Below are positions 25,418 through 34,604 of a stretch of 46,891 nt of DNA, piece after piece. The position numbers were made by a program, and so were the translations under genes. Source of the DNA: Mycobacterium sp. PO1 (GTDB taxonomy: Bacteria; Actinomycetota; Actinomycetes; Mycobacteriales; Mycobacteriaceae); contig NZ_BLTG01000032.1 of NCBI RefSeq assembly GCF_017312405.1, positions 1-46,891 of the forward strand, read 5' to 3'. The number at the start of each line of letters is the position of its first letter. Positions within the stretch are counted from its first letter, which is position 1. The notes under the pieces are model-generated. The model was not told the DNA's origin and made no database searches. It saw nothing but the letters and a program-made list of their open reading frames with translations.

Positions 25418-25990
25418 TCACTTCGCGGAGGCGCGGGTGATCCTGTTGGCCAGCAGCGTCTGGAACGGCGCGCGAGCCTTGGTCGCTTCCTCGTAGGACA
25501 GCAGTGCCTCCAGATCGCCGATGCGCAGCGACGTCAACCGGGCCCGCAACTGCGCCAGGGTCAGCGATTCGTACTCGAGCTCGGTGACGATCTCGGGCAC
25601 GTCCGCAGGGGTGGGCTGTTCGGGCGCGGCCTCGCTGGGGGCCTCGGGCTCGCTGCTGAACAGCGCATACCGGCCCTCGGTCATGCGGGCGCCCTCGCGC
25701 ACCGGCAGATCCACCACGTCGCCCCCCTCGGCGGAACCGCCGGGCAGATCGTCGTCGAACGTGGCCCATTCCGGTTGCTCGTCCTTGGGCGGGAAGAACG
25801 TCTCCAGCGTCTCGTCACCCTTGATCACCAGGACGGCGACATCCTGCTGCACCTTCATCACCAGCGACGCCACCTGGCTGGCCAGAGTCATCGGATACAT
25901 CAAGATGGTCTGGGGGAGCTTGCGGGTTTCCTCGATGGCGGTCGCCGCCGCCCCGACGAGCAGCCGGACCCCATACGGTGCAGTTGCCAT
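25418..25990 (-). CDS. Lipid droplet-associated-type protein
   Basis: 190-residue protein in the position of Rv1109c and of the type I associate with the lipid-droplet-associated family of mycobacteria and rhodococci. The N-terminal half is amphipathic to hydrophobic ([18 protein letters not shown], then [21 protein letters not shown]), suited to a lipid-droplet or membrane surface. The C-terminal half holds an acidic, Pro-rich linker and a helical segment with [25 protein letters not shown] 25990 is preferred to GTG 25996 because TAGGCT lies 6 nt upstream of it. It is divergent from ispH with 53 bp between starts. Confidence 0.75.
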   Translation of the reverse strand: MATAPYGVRLLVGAAATAIEETRKLPQTILMYPMTLASQVASLVMKVQQDVAVLVIKGDETLETFFPPKDEQPEWATFDDDLPGGSAEGGDVVDLPVREGARMTEGRYALFSSEPEAPSEAAPEQPTPADVPEIVTELEYESLTLAQLRARLTSLRIGDLEALLSYEEATKARAPFQTLLANRITRASAK

Positions 25991-26002
25991 GGCCACAGCC
26001 TA
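25991..26002 (-). promoter_or_regulatory. Leaderless -10 box before lipid-droplet gene
   Basis: On the minus strand TAGGCT (26002-25997) matches TANNNT and is followed by 6 nt to ATG 25990. It decides between that ATG and the GTG two codons upstream. It shares the short divergent region with the ispH promoter. Confidence 0.55.
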
Positions 26003-26030
26003 CGGCTGGGCGGCGACCGGGTGCGGTCAG

Positions 26031-26043
26031 TACCCTGGAACCC
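26031..26043 (+). promoter_or_regulatory. Leaderless -10 box before ispH
   Basis: TACCCT (26031-26036) matches TANNNT and is followed by 7 nt to ATG 26044, with no Shine-Dalgarno sequence in between. The divergent lipid-droplet gene has its own -10 box about 30 bp away. Confidence 0.5.
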
Positions 26044-27060
26044 ATGCCACCGACTGTCAACATGGGGATCCCCGGATCCAGCCAGAGTGCGCTGGGCTCG
26101 GTCGCCGGTGGCGTCACGGGCAAGCGGGTGCTGCTGGCCGAACCTCGCGGATACTGCGCCGGTGTCGACCGGGCCGTGGAAACCGTCGAGCGGGCGCTGG
26201 AGAAGCATGGCGCGCCGGTGTACGTCCGCCACGAGATCGTGCACAACCGCCACGTCGTCGAGACCCTCGCCGCGGCCGGTGCGGTGTTCGTCGACGAGAC
26301 CGACGAGGTGCCCGAGGGCGCGATCGTGGTGTTCTCGGCGCACGGCGTCGCGCCGACGGTGCACGTCAACGCCAAGGAGCGCGACCTGCAGGTCATCGAC
26401 GCCACCTGCCCGCTGGTCACCAAGGTCCACAACGAGGCCAAGCGATTCGCCCGCGACGACTACGACATCCTGCTGATCGGCCACGAAGGCCACGAGGAAG
26501 TGGTCGGCACCGCCGGTGAAGCGCCTGACCATGTGCAGGTGGTCGACAATCCCGACGCCGTCGACGGCGTCACCGTGCGTGACCCGGACAAGGTGATCTG
26601 GCTCTCGCAGACCACCCTGTCGGTCGACGAGACGATGGAGACGGTGCGCCGGCTGCGGGAGAAGTTCCCGACGCTGCAGGATCCGCCCAGCGACGACATC
26701 TGCTACGCGACCCAGAACCGTCAGGTGGCGGTCAAGGCGATGGCCCCGGAATGCGAACTGGTCATCGTCGTCGGCTCGCGCAATTCCTCGAACTCGGTGC
26801 GGCTGGTCGAGGTGGCCCTCGGTGCCGGCGCGGACGCCTCGTACCTGGTGGATTACGCCGACGACGTCGATCCGGCCTGGTTCGACGGCGTGACCACCGT
26901 CGGCGTCACCTCGGGTGCCTCGGTGCCCGAGATCCTGGTTCGCGGTGTTCTCGAGCGCCTCGCCGAACACGGCTACGACGTCGTGCAGCCGGTGACCACC
27001 GCCAACGAGACGCTGGTGTTCGCTCTGCCCCGTGAGATCCGGCCGGCGCGCAGTAACTAG
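26044..27060 (+). CDS. ispH: 4-hydroxy-3-methylbut-2-enyl diphosphate reductase
   Basis: Fe-S enzyme of the last step of the MEP pathway, producing IPP and DMAPP for isoprenoids. 338 residues. The three cluster cysteines are C38 (PRGYCAGV), C122 (DATCPLV) and C220 ([11 protein letters not shown]). HNRHVVE, SAHGV and [11 protein letters not shown] supply substrate-binding histidines and the catalytic glutamate. It corresponds to Rv1110 (lytB2). ATG 26044 is supported by the -10 box 7 nt upstream. The N-terminal 25 residues before the core are Gly/Ser-rich and not conserved. Confidence 0.97.
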   Translation: MPPTVNMGIPGSSQSALGSVAGGVTGKRVLLAEPRGYCAGVDRAVETVERALEKHGAPVYVRHEIVHNRHVVETLAAAGAVFVDETDEVPEGAIVVFSAHGVAPTVHVNAKERDLQVIDATCPLVTKVHNEAKRFARDDYDILLIGHEGHEEVVGTAGEAPDHVQVVDNPDAVDGVTVRDPDKVIWLSQTTLSVDETMETVRRLREKFPTLQDPPSDDICYATQNRQVAVKAMAPECELVIVVGSRNSSNSVRLVEVALGAGADASYLVDYADDVDPAWFDGVTTVGVTSGASVPEILVRGVLERLAEHGYDVVQPVTTANETLVFALPREIRPARSN

Positions 27061-27074
27061 TCAGTGAGCGCGGG

Positions 27075-27088
27075 TACGTTCGTCGAAC
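27075..27088 (+). promoter_or_regulatory. Possible leaderless -10 box before PBP
   Basis: TACGTT (27075-27080) matches TANNNT with 8 nt to the GTG at 27089. It supports that start over the ATG at 27161, but the spacing is at the long end. Confidence 0.4.
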
Positions 27089-28906
27089 GTGAGACCCGCC
27101 CACCGAACACATCAGAGAAGAGCGCGTCTGCGACACGTCGGGGCGGCCGCGCGCTGGCCGATGTCGTTCCTCCTCGCGCTGACCATGGTGCTCGCGGGCT
27201 GCAGCGACGCCGAGGACCGCCTCGACGCGACGGTGCGCTCCTTCGCCGAGGCGCTGAGCCGCGGTGACGCCGACGCCGCCGCCGACCTGACGTCCGACCC
27301 GGCAGCCGCGTCGGCCACGCTGGGCGAGTTGTTCGCCAGTCTCGGCAGCGACGTCTCGTTCCGGCCCGATCGGGTGCGTGCGGTGGACTCCGAAGGCGGG
27401 TTCGCGCTCGGCGCGACGTGGACGTTCGGGCCCGACGACGCCCACGAGTGGACCTACACCACCGATGGCGAGGCAACCGCCGACGGTCAGGAGTGGAAGA
27501 TCCGGTGGGATCCGGCGGTTGTCGCGCCCGGGTTGGACGCCGGGCCGCTGGCTTACTCGACGCTGGTGCCGCAACCGGCTGCCCGCGTGCTGGACCGTAC
27601 CGGTGCCGAACTGCTGACCCAGCATGTCGTCACGCTGGTCGACCTGGCACCCGATGCCGACGTCGCCGCGGTTGCCGCGTTGCTGAACCCGATCGCCCCG
27701 ACCATCACCGCCGAGTCCCTGGCTGCCGATGTGGGGGCCGCCGCGGGTGCACCCGTCACGGCCGTCACGTTGCGTGAGGAGGACCTCACCCCGATCGAGG
27801 CCGCACTGACGGCACTGCGCGGCGTGACGTTGCGGCCCCAGCTGCGGCTGCTGGCCACCGACCGCGCGCTGACCTCACCCACGCTGACGGGGCTGGCCGA
27901 CCTGTGGCAGCAACGCACCGACGCCGCGGCCGGGTGGGCCGTCACCGCCCAGACCTCCGCCGGTCCGCAGAGAGTGGGCGGGCAGGACGCCAAACCCGTC
28001 GGCGACATCGCCAGCACCCTCGACATCGGCATGCAGCGGGCCGCCGAGGACGCGCTGGCGCCGCTGGGCACCCCGGCTGCCATCGTGGCCATCCAGCCGT
28101 CGACCGGGAACCTGCTGGCCGTCGGGCAGAACGCGCCGGCCGATGCGCAGGGGCCGATCGCCCTGACCGGGCTCTACCCGCCCGGGTCGACGTTCAAGAC
28201 GGTGACCGTCTCGGCGGCGCTGCAGGCCGGGCAGGTCACGCCGGACACGATCGTCAACTGTCCCGGCACCGAGAACATCGAGGGCAGGCAGATTCCCAAC
28301 GACGACGAGTTCGACCTCGGCGAGGTGCCGCTGCACACCGCGTTCGCCCGGTCCTGCAACACCACGATGGGCCGGCTCGCGGTGAACCTCCCGCCGGACG
28401 CGCTCACCGATGCCGCAGCGCAGCTCGGCCTGGGCATCGACTATGTGGCACCGGGAATGACCACCGTCACCGGTTCGGTGCCCGTCGCGGACTCGTCGGC
28501 GCTGCGCGTCGAGGAGGGCATCGGCCAGGGGCAGGTCACGGCGTCGCCGTTCGGCATGGCGCTGGTGGCCGCGACCCTGGCGCACGGCTCGGTACCGGCA
28601 CCGGCCATCGTCGAGGGACAACCCGGGGTCGCCGACCGCACCCCGCAACCGCTGCCCGCGACGATCGACGACCAGGTGCAGGCGATGATGCGCGAGACGA
28701 TCACCGACGGCACCGCCAGTCAGCTCCAGGACATCCCCGGGCTGCTCGGCAAGACCGGAACCGCGGAATACATCGACGATCAGCACGCGCATGGCTGGTT
28801 CGTCGGCATCGCCGGCGACCTCGCGCTCGCGGTGTTCGTCAGCGACGCCGGCAGCTCGGCGCCGGCGGTCGACGCCGCGGGACGGTTCCTGCGGACCGTC
28901 GCCTAG
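27089..28906 (+). CDS. PbpLipo-like penicillin-binding transpeptidase lipoprotein
   Basis: 605-residue class B type penicillin-binding protein that cross-links peptidoglycan outside the membrane. A signal peptide ends in the lipobox VLAGC with lipidated C38. An NTF2-like MecA-N domain follows (about 42-150), then a linker domain, and a transpeptidase domain from about 305. The catalytic motifs are intact: SxxK S367-K370 (GSTFKT), SxN S422-N424 (SCNTT) and KTG at K555. It strongly resembles M. tuberculosis PbpLipo (Rv2864c, 603 residues), which sits at another locus, so this may be a second copy. It ends in a 4-bp tail-to-tail overlap with the DUF6542 gene. Confidence 0.85.
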   Translation: MRPAHRTHQRRARLRHVGAAARWPMSFLLALTMVLAGCSDAEDRLDATVRSFAEALSRGDADAAADLTSDPAAASATLGELFASLGSDVSFRPDRVRAVDSEGGFALGATWTFGPDDAHEWTYTTDGEATADGQEWKIRWDPAVVAPGLDAGPLAYSTLVPQPAARVLDRTGAELLTQHVVTLVDLAPDADVAAVAALLNPIAPTITAESLAADVGAAAGAPVTAVTLREEDLTPIEAALTALRGVTLRPQLRLLATDRALTSPTLTGLADLWQQRTDAAAGWAVTAQTSAGPQRVGGQDAKPVGDIASTLDIGMQRAAEDALAPLGTPAAIVAIQPSTGNLLAVGQNAPADAQGPIALTGLYPPGSTFKTVTVSAALQAGQVTPDTIVNCPGTENIEGRQIPNDDEFDLGEVPLHTAFARSCNTTMGRLAVNLPPDALTDAAAQLGLGIDYVAPGMTTVTGSVPVADSSALRVEEGIGQGQVTASPFGMALVAATLAHGSVPAPAIVEGQPGVADRTPQPLPATIDDQVQAMMRETITDGTASQLQDIPGLLGKTGTAEYIDDQHAHGWFVGIAGDLALAVFVSDAGSSAPAVDAAGRFLRTVA

Positions 28907-30060
28907 ATGTCGTACTCCCAGCGGTCGGCGTCGTTCTCGCGGGCACGGCGACGGTGTTCGACGCGTTCGTCGGCGTCGTCCGAGCCCCGGTAGCGCACCC
29001 GCGACACCGGGTGGTGGGTGCCGTTGCCCCGCTGCTGGGGAGGTTCACGGCGAGGTTCGTAGCCGAGGTCGGGGCGGTCATAGCGGTCATAACCGCCGAA
29101 CGTCTCGTACCCCTCGTAGCCGTTGTAGCGGCTGCGCCGCTGCGGCGGACGCTCACGGTCGCCTCGCTCGCCGCGGTCGTACGGCACCCGACGGTCGCTG
29201 TTCGGCGCGGCCCGGCGGGGCTCGCGGGCCGAGTCGCTCCTGGCCCGGCGCCGCTGATCGCGCGGCGGCGCGTCCTCGGGACGTGGCCGGCGCCGGCGCG
29301 GACGGTCGGTGGCCACCTGATCGATGATGTCGGTCTCGTCGGGCCGGGGTCGGCGGGCGGCGGGCTTGGAGCGCTGGCGATCGCCGCGCGCCGACCGGGA
29401 TGCGGAGCGTTGCGCTGAGGCGGAGCGACGGTCCTGCTGGCGGCGGCGCGGCGGTGCCCCGCCTCCGGCGTTCTCGGCTGTGGCGGCCGTCGTTGTCGCG
29501 GCGGTCTTGGCGGACCGGCCGGCGAACAATGCGGCGACCATCGCCGGCAGGCGCCCCGCCTTGGCCGTCGCGCCACGCTCGGACCGGCCGGCGGTGGCGG
29601 TGTCGTCGCGGCCGGCCGACTGGCCAGACGCCTGGCCGAGGTACCAGCGGGCCAGGCCGATCAGCAGCACCGCGGCGGAGGTGAAGAACATCAGCGGGAA
29701 CCGCTCGATCAGCGGGTAACCGCAGTTGATCAGGATGTCCTTGAGACCTTCGATCGAGTCGTGGTGCATCAGGAAGTAGGCGCCGGGCACCATCACGAAC
29801 AAGATCAGCGGCGGCTGGATGACGGCGGTGAACAGCCCGTTGCGCCGCACCGCGAGCACCGCGGCCAGGCAGCCGAGCACGAACAGCGTGGCGAACACCG
29901 CAGTCAGTTCCCCATTGCCCGAACCGGCGTCGACGGCGAATCCGGCGGCGGACGCGACGACGGCGATCAGGACGGCACCCCACCACGGAACACCCGGGAT
30001 GTTGGGGTGCGCAGACCGGTTGTCGGCCGCCGCCGACGGCCGCGCGCGCTGTCCTGACAC
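28903..30060 (-). CDS. DUF6542 membrane protein with Arg-rich tail
   Basis: 385-residue protein in the place of Rv1111c. The N-terminal third is a membrane domain of four predicted helices (WWGAVLIAVVASAAGFAV, LTAVFATLFVLGCLAAVLAV, FTAVIQPPLILFVMVPGAYFLM, LMFFTSAAVLLIGLARWYL), which I recognise as DUF6542. The remaining 220 residues are disordered and very rich in Arg, Pro, Asp and Gln, with a Tyr/Gly-rich patch (YNGYEGYETFGGYDRYDR). The function is unknown; a charged cytoplasmic tail suggests interaction with nucleic acid or other proteins. Start is GTG 30060. It is divergent from ychF and convergent with the PBP gene. Confidence 0.82.
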   Translation of the reverse strand: MSGQRARPSAAADNRSAHPNIPGVPWWGAVLIAVVASAAGFAVDAGSGNGELTAVFATLFVLGCLAAVLAVRRNGLFTAVIQPPLILFVMVPGAYFLMHHDSIEGLKDILINCGYPLIERFPLMFFTSAAVLLIGLARWYLGQASGQSAGRDDTATAGRSERGATAKAGRLPAMVAALFAGRSAKTAATTTAATAENAGGGAPPRRRQQDRRSASAQRSASRSARGDRQRSKPAARRPRPDETDIIDQVATDRPRRRRPRPEDAPPRDQRRRARSDSAREPRRAAPNSDRRVPYDRGERGDRERPPQRRSRYNGYEGYETFGGYDRYDRPDLGYEPRREPPQQRGNGTHHPVSRVRYRGSDDADERVEHRRRARENDADRWEYDI

Positions 30061-30142
30061 ACGTCGACCGTACCGGCTCGGGCAATCAGACGCTGCCAGC
30101 GCACGGGGGCGTGGCGATCACATCTGGCAGACTGTGGACTCC

Positions 30143-31216
30143 GTGGGCTTGAATCTGGGAATCGTCGGACTACCCAACGTCGGAAAATCGACGTTGTTCA
30201 ATGCGCTGACCCGTAACGAGGTGCTGGCGGCGAACTACCCGTTCGCGACCATCGAACCCAACGAGGGGGTGGTCGCGCTGCCCGATCCCCGCCTGGACGA
30301 GCTGGCCAAGATCTTCGGCTCGGAAAAGATCGTGCCCGCGCCGGTGACGTTCGTCGACATCGCCGGGATCGTCAAGGGCGCCTCCGAGGGTGCGGGCCTG
30401 GGCAACAAGTTCCTGGCCAACATCCGCGAGAGCGACGCCATCTGCCAGGTGGTGCGGGTGTTCGCCGACGACGATGTGGTGCACGTCGACGGCAAGGTCG
30501 ATCCCAAGTCCGACATCGAGATCATCGAGACCGAACTGATCCTGGCGGACATGCAGACCCTGGAGCGGGCGGTGCCGCGGTTGGAGAAGGAGGCCCGCAC
30601 CCACAAGGACCGCAGGCCCGTCCACGACGCGGCGGTCGCCGCCCAAGAGGTCCTCAACAGCGGCAAGACGTTGTTCTCCGCCGGCGCGGACGTCTCGCTG
30701 CTGCGGGAACTGAATCTGTTGACCTCCAAGCCGTTCCTGTATGTGTTCAACGCCGACGAGTCGGTGCTCACCGACGAGGCCAAGGTCGCCGAGCTGCGCG
30801 AGCTGGTCGCGCCGGCGGATGCGGTGTTCCTCGACGCCAAGATCGAAGCGGAGTTGCAGGAGCTCGACGACGAGTCCGCCGCCGAACTGCTGGAGTCGAT
30901 CGGTCAGACCGAGCGCGGGCTGGATGCGTTGGCGCGCGCCGGTTTTCACACCTTGAAGCTGCAGACCTATCTGACCGCCGGCCCGAAAGAGGCGCGCGCG
31001 TGGACGATTCACCAGGGCGACACCGCGCCCAAAGCCGCCGGGGTCATTCATTCCGACTTCGAGAAGGGCTTCATCAAGGCCGAGATCGTGTCCTTCGACG
31101 ACCTGGTGGCCGCCGGGTCGATGGCCGCCGCCAAGGCCGCGGGCAAGGTGCGCATGGAAGGCAAGGACTACGTGATGGCCGACGGGGACGTGGTGGAGTT
31201 CCGGTTCAACGTGTAG
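30143..31216 (+). CDS. ychF: Ribosome-binding ATPase YchF/Obg-like
   Basis: 357-residue P-loop NTPase of the Obg/YchF family, which binds the ribosome and prefers ATP to GTP. The P-loop is GLPNVGKS (K15, S16); the switch/G3 segment [12 protein letters not shown] follows; the G4 motif is NADE in place of NKxD, the hallmark of YchF's altered nucleotide specificity. A coiled-coil hairpin lies in the middle and a TGS domain at the C-terminus ([15 protein letters not shown]). GTG 30143 gives the same length as Rv1112. A -10-like CAGACT lies 9 nt before it. Divergent from the DUF6542 gene with an 82-bp gap. Confidence 0.95.
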   Translation: MGLNLGIVGLPNVGKSTLFNALTRNEVLAANYPFATIEPNEGVVALPDPRLDELAKIFGSEKIVPAPVTFVDIAGIVKGASEGAGLGNKFLANIRESDAICQVVRVFADDDVVHVDGKVDPKSDIEIIETELILADMQTLERAVPRLEKEARTHKDRRPVHDAAVAAQEVLNSGKTLFSAGADVSLLRELNLLTSKPFLYVFNADESVLTDEAKVAELRELVAPADAVFLDAKIEAELQELDDESAAELLESIGQTERGLDALARAGFHTLKLQTYLTAGPKEARAWTIHQGDTAPKAAGVIHSDFEKGFIKAEIVSFDDLVAAGSMAAAKAAGKVRMEGKDYVMADGDVVEFRFNV

Positions 31217-31320
31217 CGAACGAAGGAATCCACGGGGACGACTTGTCGGGGTGCGCACCTACCATTCGGCTCGCTGAGGCCAGCCGCCGATTATCCGGTG
31301 TCACCCCGAGGAGAGTCCCG

Positions 31321-31719
31321 ATGAGATTGGTTTCGATCCGCATCATCACTGCCGATGTGAAGCGATTGGTCGCCTTCTACGAGATGGTCACCGGCGTCAC
31401 CGCCATCTGGGGTAACGAACTCTTCGCCGAGATTCCGACAGCCGTCGGAGCGCTGGCCATCGGGAGCGACAAAACCGTCGCCTTGTTTGGGCAAGGATCT
31501 GCTGAGCCGGCTGCCAACCGGACCGCAATTGTCGAGTTCATCGTCGACGACGTCGATGCTGAGTACGAACGCCTTCGCGAACAGATCTCTGATGTGGTCA
31601 CCGAGCCAACGACGATGCCGTGGGGAAACCGTGCATTGTTGTTCAGGGATCCCGATGGGAACCTCGTCAACCTGTTCACCCCGGTGACTGACGCGGCGCG
31701 CGCCAAGTTCGGTATGTGA
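31321..31719 (+). CDS. VOC/glyoxalase family protein
   Basis: 132-residue vicinal-oxygen-chelate fold protein with two beta-alpha-beta repeats: RLVSIRIITADVKRLVAFYEMV and IVEFIVDDVDAEYERLR. The C-terminal FRDPDGNLVNLFTP is the common VOC ending. Members include glyoxalases, dioxygenases and resistance proteins; no specific function can be assigned. GAGGAGAG lies about 6 nt before ATG 31321, a stronger ribosome binding site than most genes here. Codon use looks less GC-rich at third positions than in its neighbours (for example AAAACC, TTGTTTGGG, GGATCT), which suggests a later arrival. Confidence 0.85.
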   Translation: MRLVSIRIITADVKRLVAFYEMVTGVTAIWGNELFAEIPTAVGALAIGSDKTVALFGQGSAEPAANRTAIVEFIVDDVDAEYERLREQISDVVTEPTTMPWGNRALLFRDPDGNLVNLFTPVTDAARAKFGM

Positions 31720-31845
31720 CTTTGACCGGCGACGTGATTCGGTTCACCGGCTGCTCGACCGCAATGTCGGTCTGAGAGTGTCATCACGGACATATATCCA
31801 TCACGGAGCTGTCAGGCTGACATTGCGTAGCGTTCGGGGCGCCGC

Positions 31846-32103
31846 TCAGCGACGGGCCAACCGGCGCAGCCGGCTGACGGAGCTCGCCGGCGCGCGGCGC
31901 ATCGCGGGCCGCAGCCGCCGCTGCGTCGACCGCTCGACCTGGCTGACGGCCATCAACAGCGCCAGGACCAGCGCCTGACGCCCCAGCACCGTCCGGCTGG
32001 TGCGCTGCTGCCACGTCGGGACGCGCGGATTGGAGCGGCGCCCGACCAGATAGCCGACCCCGAGAGCCGCCACCAGCAGCACGACGATCCCGACCGCAGA
32101 CAT
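31846..32103 (-). CDS. Small membrane protein, unknown function
   Basis: 85-residue protein with one strong N-terminal transmembrane helix (VGIVVLLVAALGVGYLVG), a second weaker hydrophobic stretch (RQALVLALLMAV) and a very basic C-terminal half ending SRLRRLARR. I do not recognise the family. The 57-bp gap upstream separates it from the next gene on the same strand. The 126 bp between its end and the VOC gene hold nothing I can identify. Confidence 0.6.
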   Translation of the reverse strand: MSAVGIVVLLVAALGVGYLVGRRSNPRVPTWQQRTSRTVLGRQALVLALLMAVSQVERSTQRRLRPAMRRAPASSVSRLRRLARR

Positions 32104-32159
32104 GCCGTGAGCCTTCCCGGTGCTGATCGCGAGCAGATCACGAACCAGCGTCGGTGACC

Positions 32160-32792
32160 CTACGGTCTGGCCTCCCGGTACTCCACGACCGGGTCGCGGC
32201 TGAACAGCGTCTCACCGTCGATGACGACCAGCTCCGTGGCCGACAGCCGGTAGGTGGTCGCCCCGTTGCGCGCTTCGAACCCGGCCGGGATCGTGCGTAC
32301 GTCGTCCAGGCGCAGAGATGCGCCGTCGCTGAGGCGCACGCCCTGATAGACGTAGTCGCCCTGCTCGTCGCGGCAGATCACCACCGCCGCCGTCTCGGTG
32401 CGGGCGATCGCCACTGCCTGCTCGTCGTCAGTGCAGCGCGCCTCGGAATCGACGAAACCGAGCTCGTCGATGACCGGCGCCGCGCTGGGCGCCGCAGTGG
32501 GCACCGAACTGGGTGCCGCCGGCGGCGGCGCCGCTTGCGGGGGAGGGATGTCGAGGCGCGTCTGCGGCACCGGCGGCTGCGACTGGGGGGAGAACGTCTG
32601 CGGCTGTGCAGGAACGGAACGCACCTCGCCGGACTGTTCGTTCGACGAGTTCAGCATCACGAACAGGATCACCAGCGTCGCGATCGACGCCAAGACGATG
32701 GCGATCGCCGACCATCTGGTACTACGCATCTTCGGCTCCGCGAGATCCCCGGACGTGTCCTGGCCGGGTGGTTGATCGGTGGTCGTCGGCAT
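32160..32792 (-). CDS. Membrane-anchored Pro-rich secreted-domain protein
   Basis: 210-residue protein of unknown function. A cytoplasmic N-terminus of about 25 residues is followed by one transmembrane helix (WSAIAIVLASIATLVILFVML), then a Pro/Gln/Ala-rich linker of about 60 residues and an extracytoplasmic domain with two cysteines (RCTDDE, VVICRDEQG) that could form a disulfide. ATG 32792 is chosen because GAGGGAG lies a few nt upstream. The domain, with LRLDDVRTIPAGFEARNG and a final VEYREARP, is not one I can name. Confidence 0.72.
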   Translation of the reverse strand: MPTTTDQPPGQDTSGDLAEPKMRSTRWSAIAIVLASIATLVILFVMLNSSNEQSGEVRSVPAQPQTFSPQSQPPVPQTRLDIPPPQAAPPPAAPSSVPTAAPSAAPVIDELGFVDSEARCTDDEQAVAIARTETAAVVICRDEQGDYVYQGVRLSDGASLRLDDVRTIPAGFEARNGATTYRLSATELVVIDGETLFSRDPVVEYREARP

Positions 32793-32907
32793 GCCTGCAC
32801 TCCCTCGTTGCGCTGCCGAATGCGGGCGCCGTCTCAGCAAACCACTACGACCTGCACGATCGGGTGATCTCGCGCGGCGTTTCGCGAGGTGGCCGGCGCG
32901 GGCTCGC

Positions 32908-33600
32908 TCATAACAGCACCGCGATCTCGGCGCCCAGCCGGTAACCCTCTCGAAGCGGCAACGTGTCACCGCTCCAAAACGACCCCGGGTCGAACCAGTT
33001 GTAGTGCTTCTCGGTCTGCAAGAGGCCCATCTCCTCATAGGTGATGGCGACGGTCTCTGCACAGTAAGCGGTCTCCAGCCCGGTCTTGGACTGTTGTTGC
33101 TTGCGCCGATCCGCCGACTCGCGAACTTTTCTGTGCACGAACGGGATTCCGCGAGTGAAGTCGCTGACGGTGGGTAGCCTGCCCCGCATCCAGCGGCCGG
33201 TCAGCCGTGCGGTGGACGGGAACGGGGTGCCGTCCATGCGGGCGATCACCCGCAGCATCCGGTCCTCCTGCTCTGTGCTGGCGTAGGGGGAGAGCTGGCG
33301 CAGCCAGCAACGCTGCCCGTAGCTGTGCACCCAACGCTCGACCGCTTCGCGCAGATCGTTGAGCTGGACACCGCGGTGATGGGTGCCCGTCCACATGTCC
33401 ACCAGCTTGTCGCCGAGTTCGGCATGCCAGATCAGCGGCGGCAGGTCGTCGAGCGCAACGGTCATCCCCACGTGGTTGACCGGGCTGTTCGTCATCGACT
33501 GAATTGCCCGGTCGGGTCCGGAGCGTCCGCGGAACAGCCAGATGTCACCGGTGCGGGTTTCCTCCAGCGCGCGCTGCAGCGACACCGTGCTTGGCTTCAC
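32908..33600 (-). CDS. YiiX-like permuted papain-fold protein
   Basis: 230-residue protein resembling the YiiX/DUF830 branch of circularly permuted NlpC/P60-type cysteine hydrolases. The order is permuted: GDIWLFRG, then a histidine in NHVGMTV near residue 42, and a cysteine in TAYCAETVAITYEEMG near residue 184, followed by WFDPGSFWSGD. Such proteins act on amide or lipid ester bonds; the substrate is unknown. No signal peptide is seen. The start is GTG 33600. It is divergent, with 26 bp between starts, from a small membrane protein gene. Confidence 0.62.
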   Translation of the reverse strand: MKPSTVSLQRALEETRTGDIWLFRGRSGPDRAIQSMTNSPVNHVGMTVALDDLPPLIWHAELGDKLVDMWTGTHHRGVQLNDLREAVERWVHSYGQRCWLRQLSPYASTEQEDRMLRVIARMDGTPFPSTARLTGRWMRGRLPTVSDFTRGIPFVHRKVRESADRRKQQQSKTGLETAYCAETVAITYEEMGLLQTEKHYNWFDPGSFWSGDTLPLREGYRLGAEIAVLL

Positions 33601-33626
33601 CCCCGCAGCTTATGCAGACTGGCGGC

Positions 33627-33800
33627 ATGCGTGGGATCTGGAAGTGGGTCGGGCTGGCAGGTGTCGCGGGTGTCGTGGCCGGTGGGGCGCTGGTGGCACG
33701 CGACCAGCGCCGACGGAACTCCTACACCCCCGACGACATCCGGGCGCGTCTGCACCAGCGGTTGACCGAGGCCGAGGCGGCCGGGCACAAGCGCGATTAG
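33627..33800 (+). CDS. Small single-helix membrane protein
   Basis: 57-residue protein with one N-terminal transmembrane helix ([17 protein letters not shown]) flanked by KW and RDQRRR, giving a predicted inside C-terminus that continues as a short amphipathic helix ([17 protein letters not shown]). Family not recognised. The final codons overlap the 3' end of the cyclase gene by 4 bp, tail to tail. The compact divergent arrangement with the YiiX-like gene supports its being real. Confidence 0.6.
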   Translation: MRGIWKWVGLAGVAGVVAGGALVARDQRRRNSYTPDDIRARLHQRLTEAEAAGHKRD

Positions 33801-34579
33801 ACCTCGACCGGAAAGAGCCGGTGCGTGCCGGAGAACCCTTTGAGCTCCACGTCCCGGCCGGCGCCGAAGGCGGTGTCCCCGTCATCGAGTGCGTCGTGCA
33901 CCGCCTGGCTCACCAGGATCTCGCCGCCCCCGGCCTGCCCGGCGACGCGGGCGGCCATCGCCACGTTGCGGCCGAACAGGTCGTCGCCGCGCAGCACCGA
34001 CTTTCCGCTGTGGACCCCGATTCGCACCCGAATGTGATTGGGCCGCTTGCTCAGTGACCGCTGGATGTCGCAGGCGCAGCGGACCGCCTGACCGGGGTGG
34101 GCGAAGGCCATCATGAAGCCGTCGCCCTGGCTCTTGACCACATATCCGTCATGATGCTCGACGAGGCGTCGCACGGCCTTGTCGTGCTTGCCGATCAACC
34201 GCACCCAGGCCCGGTCACCGATCCGCTCGTTGAGCGCGGTGGAGTCCTCGATGTCGGAGAACATGATCGCGACCCGGCCGCCCGGCGCCAGCCGGGCCAG
34301 GTCCGGGCGCTCCACCTCGGCCCAGTCGGCCAGTTCCTCGATCGAGGACCGCACCGCCGCGCCGAGTCCGTCGCGGCGCAGGATGTTGGCCGTCTGCCAC
34401 ACCGTCTTGACGGCCTTGCTTCCCCCGGTGAGCAGCATGTTGCGGGTGTCGAGGCGGCGGCGTAGCTCGTCGGCCTCGTGTTCGGCGGCCCTCCACTGTC
34501 GCACCACGACGGCCAGCGCGATGGCCTCACCGACGACGAGCACCGCCAGCACCCATGCTGCGATCTGCGCAACGGTCAT
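33797..34579 (-). CDS. Class III adenylate/guanylate cyclase, altered Asn site
   Basis: 260-residue membrane-anchored nucleotide cyclase with an N-terminal transmembrane helix ([18 protein letters not shown]) and a helical linker before the catalytic domain. Metal aspartates D109 (FSDIEDST) and D153 (KSQGDGF) and the purine-specifying K149 are present, as is RIGVHSG and the second specificity position D200. Four residues before transition-state arginine R211, where class III enzymes have asparagine, this protein has A207 ([11 protein letters not shown]), so activity may be reduced or depend on N205. It resembles proteins around Rv1119c/Rv1120c. ATG 34579 lies 25 bp from the divergent lipocalin-like gene. 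Confidence 0.85.
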   Translation of the reverse strand: MTVAQIAAWVLAVLVVGEAIALAVVVRQWRAAEHEADELRRRLDTRNMLLTGGSKAVKTVWQTANILRRDGLGAAVRSSIEELADWAEVERPDLARLAPGGRVAIMFSDIEDSTALNERIGDRAWVRLIGKHDKAVRRLVEHHDGYVVKSQGDGFMMAFAHPGQAVRCACDIQRSLSKRPNHIRVRIGVHSGKSVLRGDDLFGRNVAMAARVAGQAGGGEILVSQAVHDALDDGDTAFGAGRDVELKGFSGTHRLFPVEV

Positions 34580-34604
34580 GGCCCCAGTATTGGATGCTGG
34601 ACCC

